Assembly (NCBI GenBank): GCA_012965455.1
Contig: DTSG01000192.1
Span: forward strand, 1-13,370
From: Planctomycetaceae bacterium
GTDB taxonomy: Bacteria > Planctomycetota > Planctomycetia > Pirellulales > Pirellulaceae
Length of the DNA: 13,370 nucleotides
Direction of reading: 5' to 3'
Below, in pieces: positions 8,320 to 13,370 of this stretch. The notes under the pieces were generated by a model. That model did not search any database. It was not told where the DNA came from and worked only from the letters and a program-made list of their open reading frames with translations. Numbering within the stretch: the stretch's first letter is position 1; each line of letters starts with the position of its first letter. The position numbers and the translations under genes were made by a program.

Positions 8320-8348
8320 TTGCTTCTTAAACGTAGTCGCTTTATACT
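8320..8348 (+). promoter_or_regulatory. Sigma70-like promoter for the TIM-barrel gene
   Basis: TTGCTT (8320-8325) and TATACT (8343-8348) are separated by exactly 17 bp. This predicts a transcript start near 8355 and a leader of about 55 nt before the ATG at 8411. It is the best promoter match in the window; the rest of the 236-bp divergent region (8175-8410) shows only the hflX -10 box. Confidence 0.55.
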
Positions 8349-8410
8349 GTTACCAAACGTGAAACCACTTCTTAACATCCTTACAAATCACTATTGGATT
8401 ATTTCCCATT

Positions 8411-9364
8411 ATGACAACTGCCGCAGACAACAAATCTCGTCGTCGATTTCTACAATCAACCACCGCTGCCACCCTAGCAGTTGCAACGACACCTCTGCTA
8501 GCCGCCCCAAAACAACCTCAGCCGATTCGATTGCAAGCGGCAGTCAGCATTGCCCTAAAACCAATTTATACAATCTCGCTCGCGCAATGGTCACTACACC
8601 GTACTCTGCAAGCCGGAAAACTCGATAACCTCGACTTTGCTAAAGTCACAAAAGAAGAATTCGGAATCAATACGATTGAATACGTAAACTCTTTCTTTAA
8701 GAGCAAAGCAGAAGACATGACGTATCTTAAAGACCTTAAAAAACGCGCGAAAGATCTTGGCGTGAAAACCAATTTGATTATGGTCGATGGTGAAGGCCGA
8801 CTGGGTGACCCCGATAATGCAAATCGCACGAAAGCTGTTGAAAACCACTACAAATGGGTAACTGCTGCGAAGTTCCTGGGCGGGCACTGCATTCGAGTTA
8901 ACGCTGCATCCGCGGGTGAATATGATCAACAACTGGAACTCGCAGTTGATGGCCTCCGACGCGTGTGTGAGTTCGCAGCAACTCACCGTATGAGCGTCAT
9001 TGTCGAAAACCACGGCGGACTCTCGTCCAACGGAAAATGGTTAGCTGCCGTCATGAAAAAGGTCGGACTCAAGAACTGTGGTACGCTTCCCGATTTTGGC
9101 AATTTCCACGACTACGATCGCTACCTTGGCGTCGACGAAACAATGCCGTTTGCTAAAGCGGTTAGCGCCAAGAGCATTGATTTTGACGACCAAGGTAACG
9201 AAACCAAAACCGACTATCTGAAAATGATGAAAATCGTTCTTGCCCATGGCTATCATGGTCATGTCGGCATCGAGTATGGAGGCGGACGTCTCCCAGAGAT
9301 GGAAGGTATTCGAAAGACCAAGGCATTATTGCTCAAGGTACGAAAACAACTGACCAACAGCTAA
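8411..9364 (+). CDS. Tat-exported sugar phosphate isomerase/epimerase-like TIM-barrel protein
   Basis: This 317-residue protein begins with a twin-arginine signal (SRRRFL at 9-14, a hydrophobic stretch of about 15-31, and an AA-P cleavage-like site near 32). The mature part is a xylose-isomerase-like (AP endonuclease family 2) TIM barrel. Visible family elements are SLAQWSLH (56-63) on strand 1, metal-site candidates E199 (IVENHGG), D228 (PDFGNFHD) and E288 (GIEYGGG), and the K254/D257 segment (SAKSIDFDDQGNE). Related proteins isomerise or epimerise sugars, but exported planctomycete versions are mostly uncharacterised and the substrate is unknown. The ATG is chosen because it directly precedes the Tat motif; no strong ribosome site is seen. 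It has its own promoter and no partner gene in the same transcript, unless the ribbon-helix-helix gene downstream is read through. Confidence 0.88.
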   Translation: MTTAADNKSRRRFLQSTTAATLAVATTPLLAAPKQPQPIRLQAAVSIALKPIYTISLAQWSLHRTLQAGKLDNLDFAKVTKEEFGINTIEYVNSFFKSKAEDMTYLKDLKKRAKDLGVKTNLIMVDGEGRLGDPDNANRTKAVENHYKWVTAAKFLGGHCIRVNAASAGEYDQQLELAVDGLRRVCEFAATHRMSVIVENHGGLSSNGKWLAAVMKKVGLKNCGTLPDFGNFHDYDRYLGVDETMPFAKAVSAKSIDFDDQGNETKTDYLKMMKIVLAHGYHGHVGIEYGGGRLPEMEGIRKTKALLLKVRKQLTNS

Positions 9365-9480
9365 AACGTGTCGCGGTTGCCGCACCATTTCTCCTAAGAA
9401 TACGTCCCGCAAACGTCTATAATCCTCAATCCCTATAATTGGGACATTTGGTATATGCGACAAACTCGCCTGCGCAAACA

Positions 9481-9524
9481 TTAGGCAACCCAACAGTGGT
9501 GATTCACTGTGCAGCACTGCCTAA
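9481..9524 (+). repeat. Nested inverted repeat (hairpin) upstream of the RHH gene
   Basis: The outer arms TTAGGCA (9481-9487) and TGCCTAA (9518-9524) are perfect complements. Inside them, ACAGTG (9493-9498) and CACTGT (9505-9510) pair across a 6-nt loop. No T-run follows on the plus strand, so it does not look like an intrinsic terminator. It could be a structured leader or a protein-binding site. Confidence 0.5.
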
Positions 9525-9552
9525 AAAACTGGCAATCACACCCCCCTGCACA

Positions 9553-9565
9553 AAACACTGTGTTT
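9553..9565. promoter_or_regulatory. 13-bp palindrome, possible operator of the RHH gene
   Basis: AAACAC-T-GTGTTT is a perfect dyad around one central base, 82 nt upstream of the RHH gene. It is embedded in a wider CAAAAC (9551-9556)/GTTTTG (9571-9576) inverted repeat. Ribbon-helix-helix proteins often bind such dyads to repress their own gene; that role here is inferred from position only. Confidence 0.3.
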
Positions 9566-9635
9566 AAAGAGTTTTGCCGGTCGATTTGACTCTCTTGAAA
9601 CAATAACAGCAGAGAGACAACCACTGCTATTTATT

Positions 9636-9643
9636 GAGGGGAG
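9636..9643 (+). promoter_or_regulatory. Strong Shine-Dalgarno of the RHH gene
   Basis: GAGGGGAG ends 4 nt before the ATG at 9648. It is the strongest ribosome-binding site in a window where most genes have none, and fixes the start. Confidence 0.65.
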
Positions 9644-9647
9644 TTCG

Positions 9648-10190
9648 ATGACATCGATCAATTCAAGTTCATTTAAGGACAATCACACAACACAAACCAA
9701 GTTAGAGCCTCGGCCCAGATATTATGACCAACATGGAAACGTGATTTTAGCTCCAAACGGCGACGCTCAAAAGGCACATAACGGAGAAGCGGGTTCTTAC
9801 GATGCGGATCGTCCTATTTCGACGGATCAACGACGCCTAGCAGTGCAAAAAGCATTATCAATGTCGTGGGAGACCAATGACTGGGAGGATTTCTTTCGCG
9901 AAATAATGAGTATGCAAGGATTGATTCACCAAATGTTCCCCAGCGTCGCACAGCGCCGTGAATTTGAAACGACCCCAGAATATGTTGAGATCCAACACAT
10001 GATGGCTGAGATGCGAGGTCGGCGTAAGAAGCGACGTCAGGACCGCGAAAAAACTCGCGTGATCACCGTCCGCCTACCGGAAAGCCTACACGCTTCGCTG
10101 CAACATGAAGCCGAGCAACTTAATACCAGCATGAACAAACTCTGCATATCCAAGTTGCTCCAAATAATTGACAAGCAACTCGTCCAATAA
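9648..10190 (+). CDS. Hypothetical protein with C-terminal ribbon-helix-helix (HicB/Arc-like) DNA-binding domain
   Basis: I do not recognise the full-length family. The 180-residue protein has a polar, probably disordered N terminus (1-55, with RPRYYDQHGNVILAPNGD at 22-39) and a central acidic/aromatic helical region (60-122, including WETNDWEDFFREIMSMQG). A strongly basic linker GRRKKRRQDREK follows (124-135). The C-terminal segment 137-173 fits a ribbon-helix-helix domain: strand RVITVRLP, then two helices ESLHASLQHEAEQLN and SMNKLCISKLLQII. This C-terminal pattern matches HicB-type antitoxin tails and Arc/MetJ-fold repressors. No HicA-like or other small toxin gene is adjacent and the usual HicB N-terminal domain is absent, so an antitoxin role is doubtful. 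A transcriptional regulator acting on its own leader is a reasonable guess. It has a strong ribosome site and converges on the PQQ-propeller gene with 54 bp between. Confidence 0.8.
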   Translation: MTSINSSSFKDNHTTQTKLEPRPRYYDQHGNVILAPNGDAQKAHNGEAGSYDADRPISTDQRRLAVQKALSMSWETNDWEDFFREIMSMQGLIHQMFPSVAQRREFETTPEYVEIQHMMAEMRGRRKKRRQDREKTRVITVRLPESLHASLQHEAEQLNTSMNKLCISKLLQIIDKQLVQ

Positions 10191-10205
10191 ATAAGTCCCC
10201 GCGTG

Positions 10206-10260
10206 GATTACCGGCCAGTCATTCGGCTTCGGCGGACTCTAACGCTACTCGCGGGTAATC
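10206..10260. terminator. Inverted repeat between convergent genes, weak bidirectional terminator candidate
   Basis: GATTACC (10206-10212) and GGTAATC (10254-10260) are perfect 7-bp complementary arms with a 41-nt loop, spanning the gap between the RHH gene and the propeller gene and including the latter's stop codon. The loop is long and there is no T-run, so termination by it is uncertain. Confidence 0.2.
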
Positions 10261-11894
10261 GGCAATTCGTAACATACGACGGTTGTGGCATTTCGCACAA
10301 TCAACTTGTTATCGTAAACAGCCGGATTTGCCCAACTGATACCGTCGAGTGCTTCGACCGTTAGCAATTTATCAAACCCAGTTTCATGTGGACGCAGAAA
10401 ATGCAGTGGGCCATCTTCATCTTGAACAACAATAATATCGTCGATCATCAATATCTGGCCGTGATTGAACCGCCCCTTCTTCCACACTCGTTCTCCCGTG
10501 GAAATTCGAGCACATTCTAGAATTCCATCAGATAATCCGTAGACCAAATCGTCGACTGCCACAATGTTCGTAAACTTCGTTTTTAGGACTCGAGCGTTTT
10601 CCCAAATCCTGGCCGTACTCCATTCACCGTCGGTCTCAGAAACTGAAAACAAAGCCGCCCCTGTGCCGTACCCTTTGCTAATCCACACTCGGTCATCCCC
10701 AACAGGCACTGCCTGACTATTACTAGCTTCAGCCGTACTCGAACCGGGCCAGGCATGCTCCCACAACACTTTGCCCGTCTCAATTTCGTGCCCTGACACT
10801 GTACTTTCATTGACACTCACAATTAGCCTCTGACCACCCAACGTCATGACAATCGGCGATGCGTAACTCATTTGCACATCCCCAGCGCGCCACCGTTGTT
10901 CACCAGTTTCTTGGTCAAATGCGACAAGCGAATGAAACGGTCCTCCTGGTGCACCACCGAGCGGGACAACGACGAGTCCATCCACAGCTAATGCAGAGGT
11001 ACTACGCCCCCAAGCGAGAACCTCCTTTTCCTTTTCAGGAGTCGACCCGATCATATCGAGCAGGTCTTTTTCCCACAGCACATCACCAGAATCACCAGCG
11101 AGACACACAAAGTGACCAGTGGCTCCAACGCTAAATACTCGACCTCCAGCAATTGTCGGTGTAGCCCGCGGTCCAACACCACCGAGCACCGTCGCATGAC
11201 GCTGCTGCACCGCATAGGCCCATCTGAGTGCTCCACCGTGGAGATCATAACAACTGACAACCTCCTGTTCCCCACGTTGCTCACAGGTCACCGCGAACCC
11301 GTTCACTATTGCAAAAGAGGACCAACCTGCACCGATGTCACGTTTCCACAATAGCTTAACGTTTTCCACGTTTGGCTCCGCCGTCCAACTCGCATTGGTG
11401 ACATGAGGATGCCCAGTACGCCCTAGAAATCGCGGGTAATCCAACTTTCTATTTACGGCCAGCAAATCAACGGTGCCTGACTCAACCTGAGATGACGCCT
11501 GCACCAGATTTTCATCGGCCGACTTCGTGCCCCGTAATTGAATCGTCGGTAACATCAAACCTGACACAGCAGTAATCTCAAACAAGAGGCTACCTATCCC
11601 TGCCAGCAGCGGCATGCCAATAAGTACACCCAGCCGCACTCGTCCAGAAGCGCAGCTAAAGATCACAAATCTAACGTATAACACAAATCCCAATATCATT
11701 AACACAAATCCGCTTAATACATTTGCCATAGCGCGGTCACTCGGCACGGACCATTGTGACACAGAAATACATAGGATGGTCATTCCAAGCACAATTACAA
11801 ACCAGCGTGGAAGGATCAATGCACGCTGTTCTCGCCGATGTGCGTTAGCTGCGGCCGGTTCGAACTGTTGGGAGGATTCCTGTGACTCATTCAT
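10245..11894 (-). CDS. Membrane-anchored PQQ-type beta-propeller repeat protein
   Basis: The 549-residue protein has a short cytosolic N terminus, three predicted membrane helices (about 29-48, 58-80 and 87-112), and a large domain starting near DYPRFLGRTG (152-161). It carries repeated PQQ/quinoprotein-like blade motifs: DLHGGALRW (217-225), AGDSGDVLWEKD (266-277), DQETGEQRW (327-335), EIETGKVLWEH (370-380) and RISTGERVW (463-471). The fold is that of BamB and quinoprotein dehydrogenase propellers, but no dehydrogenase active-site set is evident and this architecture is common and uncharacterised in planctomycetes. The domain most likely faces the periplasm and serves as a binding or scaffold unit. 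ATG 11894 lacks a Shine-Dalgarno sequence. The gene starts 53 bp beyond the 3' end of the RNase P RNA on the same strand, so readthrough from rnpB is possible. Confidence 0.85.
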   Translation of the reverse strand: MNESQESSQQFEPAAANAHRREQRALILPRWFVIVLGMTILCISVSQWSVPSDRAMANVLSGFVLMILGFVLYVRFVIFSCASGRVRLGVLIGMPLLAGIGSLLFEITAVSGLMLPTIQLRGTKSADENLVQASSQVESGTVDLLAVNRKLDYPRFLGRTGHPHVTNASWTAEPNVENVKLLWKRDIGAGWSSFAIVNGFAVTCEQRGEQEVVSCYDLHGGALRWAYAVQQRHATVLGGVGPRATPTIAGGRVFSVGATGHFVCLAGDSGDVLWEKDLLDMIGSTPEKEKEVLAWGRSTSALAVDGLVVVPLGGAPGGPFHSLVAFDQETGEQRWRAGDVQMSYASPIVMTLGGQRLIVSVNESTVSGHEIETGKVLWEHAWPGSSTAEASNSQAVPVGDDRVWISKGYGTGAALFSVSETDGEWSTARIWENARVLKTKFTNIVAVDDLVYGLSDGILECARISTGERVWKKGRFNHGQILMIDDIIVVQDEDGPLHFLRPHETGFDKLLTVEALDGISWANPAVYDNKLIVRNATTVVCYELPITRE

Positions 11895-11947
11895 TTCAAT
11901 AACACACGACGGACAAATTACAATAAAACGAAAATCATGTCATAAAC

Positions 11948-12343
11948 GAGGAAGTGACTGGGCTATAAGCCGGGTTTTGTAATTACCGAAGTAATGATGG
12001 TCATTCATCTAGGACGGCAATTGCTTGCCGCCTCAAGCAGCCTACCCGAAAGTCAACGAGAACGAGCCGCTCTCGGGGCACTTGCGTACCCTTCCTTCCT
12101 GTTTGGCTTTGCTTCCAATGGGGTTTACCTAGCCACACAGGTCACCCTGCATGCTGGTGAGCTCTTACCTCACCGTTTCACCCTTACCTGTTTGCACAGG
12201 CGGTTTGCTTTCTGCTGCACTTGCCCTGACCAAACAATAAATCATTTAGCCGGTCGGCGTTACCGACCATCGCGCTCTATGAAGCCCGGACTTTCCTCTC
12301 GTTCAAAAAGAACCAGCGACCATCCACCCAGCACATCTTCCTC
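11948..12343 (-). ncRNA. rnpB: RNase P RNA, bacterial type A
   Basis: This is the catalytic RNA that removes 5' leaders from pre-tRNAs. On the minus strand the universally conserved blocks appear in order: GAGAGGAAAGTCCGGGCT (12300-12283, CR I, 5' half of P4), AGCAGAAAGCAAACCGCC (about 12216-12199, CR II), AGGTAAGGGTGAAA followed by GGTAAGAGCTCACC (CR III), GGGTAGGCTGCTTGAG (12047-12032, CR IV, holding the GGU that pairs with tRNA CCA), and ACAAAACCCGGCTTATAG (11980-11963, CR V, 3' half of P4). The ends were set by the P1 helix: GAGGAAG at the 5' end (12343-12337) pairs exactly with CTTCCTC at the 3' end (11954-11948), with an inner CTGGG/CCCAG pairing. The hairpin before CR V is ATTAC-TTCG-GTAAT, a UUCG tetraloop. 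Length is about 396 nt, and no clear T-run terminator follows. Confidence 0.96.
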
Positions 12344-12351
12344 TACACTTA

Positions 12352-12357
12352 AACATA
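12352..12357 (-). promoter_or_regulatory. Candidate -10 box for rnpB
   Basis: On the minus strand this reads TATGTT and ends 8 nt before the P1-defined 5' end of the RNase P RNA, the right distance for a transcription start. A -35 hexamer is poor (TGTTTG at 17 bp spacing). The rest of the 58-bp gap to the enolase-family gene holds nothing else I can identify. Confidence 0.35.
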
Positions 12358-12401
12358 GAACACAAGCAGCGCTACAAACAGGGCAAACGCTCGCAATCTC
12401 A

Positions 12402-13370
12402 CTAAGAAAATTGCGCCAACGCGTCACGATCTAGTTCGATACCTAATCCCGGCTTATCAGGAATTTCCAAAAACCCTTGTTCGTCGATCAGAAAAGGCAC
12501 GACCACAATATCCTCAATATACTTTGCCGGTGTTAAGTACTCGACATATCTGGCATTGGGAATTGCCGCAGCCAATTGCAAGTCCGCCGCGAGACCGACT
12601 GCTGTATTCCATCCATGACTGACGAATTGCACATGATGATCTGCTGCCATCCAAGCAATACGGCGGGCCTCACTCAGACCGCCACATTTCGTTACATCAG
12701 GTTGAATAATATCTACGGCGCGACGTTCAATCCATGGCTGAAACGACTGCCTCCGCGTCAACACTTCGCCCCCCGCAATCGGAACGGGAGAATGTTCACG
12801 CAGTTTACAATAACCGTCGATATCATCGGGGGCCAACGGTTCCTCGAACCACTGAACATCATAGGCTGCCAGCATCTGAGAGGTCCGCAATGCCCACTTA
12901 TAACCGTGTGGCCAAAACTGCTCACTGCCCCCGGCATCGACTAGCAACGTTACTTCCGCACCGACCGTTTCCCGCGCCGTCGCTACTAGTTTCTCGTCAA
13001 AGGCATTATTGCGTCTTCCAAAGGGGCGCCATCCCAACTTAATCGCTTTAAAACCACGTCCGACGACTTGCTGCAACCGCTCGGCAAGCACGTCCGGTTC
13101 AGCGAACAACATCGAGCCATACGGCTGAATGCGATCTCGGTAAACACCGCCAAGTAAGCGAGACACGGGTTGGTTACATATTTTTCCAAACAGATCCCAC
13201 AACGCAATATCGATACCGGAAATCGCATGCTCGACCGTACCGCCGCGTCCCTGCCAAAAACTACTCTGCCGCATCAACTCACTAAGTCGCTCAGGCTCAT
13301 TCGCAGCCGCCCCTTTCCAGATCGGCTCCAGAAAATCAACTCCGGCTTGCGTCAATGCCGAACCAGTAAA
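12402..13370 (-). CDS. Enolase-superfamily protein, mandelate racemase/sugar-acid dehydratase subgroup, 5' end missing
   Basis: The frame is open from the window edge (13370) to the stop at 12402, giving 322 visible residues; family members have about 380-400, so some 60-80 N-terminal residues lie outside. An internal TTG at 13355 is not the true start. Counting from the edge, the barrel shows metal-ligand candidates D145 (LLVDAGG), E176 (WFEEPLAPDD) and E202 (IAGGEVLTRR), and the His-Asp dyad D224 (QPDVTKCGG) and H252 (VSHGW), which mark the mandelate racemase subgroup. Members abstract the alpha-proton of a carboxylate, commonly dehydrating sugar acids. At the end of strand 2 the sequence is KLGWRPFG, so the usual K-x-K becomes K-x-G. 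The preceding helix LWDLFGKICNQPVSRLLGG is typical. It lies on the same strand as rnpB, 58 bp upstream. The substrate is unknown; a carbohydrate-catabolic role is likely. Confidence 0.87.
   Translation of the reverse strand, partial: FTGSALTQAGVDFLEPIWKGAAANEPERLSELMRQSSFWQGRGGTVEHAISGIDIALWDLFGKICNQPVSRLLGGVYRDRIQPYGSMLFAEPDVLAERLQQVVGRGFKAIKLGWRPFGRRNNAFDEKLVATARETVGAEVTLLVDAGGSEQFWPHGYKWALRTSQMLAAYDVQWFEEPLAPDDIDGYCKLREHSPVPIAGGEVLTRRQSFQPWIERRAVDIIQPDVTKCGGLSEARRIAWMAADHHVQFVSHGWNTAVGLAADLQLAAAIPNARYVEYLTPAKYIEDIVVVPFLIDEQGFLEIPDKPGLGIELDRDALAQFS

Larger units (their letters stand above)
9365..9647. other. Structured intergenic region without a gene
   Basis: No credible reading frame fills these 283 bp. 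Just after the TIM-barrel stop a short GCGG-TTG-CCGC hairpin (9373-9383) could end transcription weakly. Two exact TATAAT hexamers occur at 9418-9423 and 9434-9439, neither with a good -35 box. They are followed by a nested hairpin (9481-9524), a 13-bp palindrome (9553-9565) and a strong ribosome site before the next gene. Confidence 0.5.

Noticed and set aside
9373..9383. Intrinsic terminator after the TIM-barrel gene
   Set aside because: The stem is only GCGG/CCGC and no T-run follows, so it is too weak to call as a separate feature.
9326..9517. 63-codon minus-strand reading frame between the TIM-barrel and RHH genes
   Set aside because: It overlaps the 3' end of the TIM-barrel gene, has no ribosome site, and its product resembles no known protein.
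9648..10190. HicAB toxin-antitoxin system
   Set aside because: Only the RHH tail resembles HicB; no HicA-like small frame was found within several hundred bases on either strand.
11994..12434. 146-codon plus-strand reading frame
   Set aside because: It lies antisense to the RNase P RNA gene; all five conserved RNA blocks explain the sequence, and the product has no protein-like features.
13353..13355. TTG start for the enolase-superfamily gene
   Set aside because: The frame stays open to the window edge and the N-terminal capping domain would be largely missing; the gene is simply cut by the window.

Overview
The window looks like ordinary chromosomal sequence from a planctomycete, most likely a Pirellulales relative. 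This is inferred from gene content and style, not from a marker tree. The signs are a Tat-exported xylose-isomerase-like TIM-barrel protein, a membrane-anchored PQQ-type beta-propeller whose luminal domain starts with a YPRFLG motif, a CitG-like protein next to a pterin synthase, an OleB/haloalkane-dehalogenase-like hydrolase, and many genes without a clear Shine-Dalgarno sequence. Base composition is near balanced throughout, and no insertion sequence, tRNA, CRISPR array or phage gene is visible.

Layout. Positions 3-947 (+) hold the C-terminal part of a multipass glycosyltransferase of the ArnT/PMT type, whose start lies outside the window. It converges on a long minus-strand gene train read from about 8174 down to 1006: hflX (GTPase), a classical short-chain dehydrogenase, an OleB-like alpha/beta hydrolase, a CitG-like protein, a QueD/6-pyruvoyl-tetrahydropterin-synthase-like protein, and mutS. 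Spacing is tight (6 nt, 49 nt, a 4-nt ATGA overlap, 46 nt, 79 nt), so at least the first five are probably one operon. Divergent from hflX, a promoter with good -35/-10 elements drives the Tat-signal TIM-barrel gene (8411-9364, +). It is followed by a structured 280-bp intergenic region and a 180-residue orphan protein with a C-terminal ribbon-helix-helix domain (9648-10190, +). On the minus strand there then follow, in map order, the PQQ-like propeller membrane protein (10245-11894), a complete bacterial type A RNase P RNA gene (about 11948-12343), and an enolase-superfamily sugar-acid dehydratase-like gene (12402-13370) cut by the window edge.

How the genes fit together. MutS (mismatch repair), HflX (ribosome rescue/splitting) and RNase P RNA are housekeeping. 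The CitG-like and pterin-synthase-like pair suggests pterin or C1-cofactor metabolism; planctomycetes are known to carry tetrahydromethanopterin-linked C1 genes, but assigning this pair to that pathway is inference. The OleB-like enzyme carries all the catalytic residues of haloalkane dehalogenase/beta-lactone decarboxylase enzymes, but no oleA, oleC or extended-SDR oleD neighbour is present. The most interesting unexplained elements are the orphan ribbon-helix-helix protein with its hairpin-rich leader and palindrome, and the mixed operon behind hflX. I found no convincing novel defence or mobile system.
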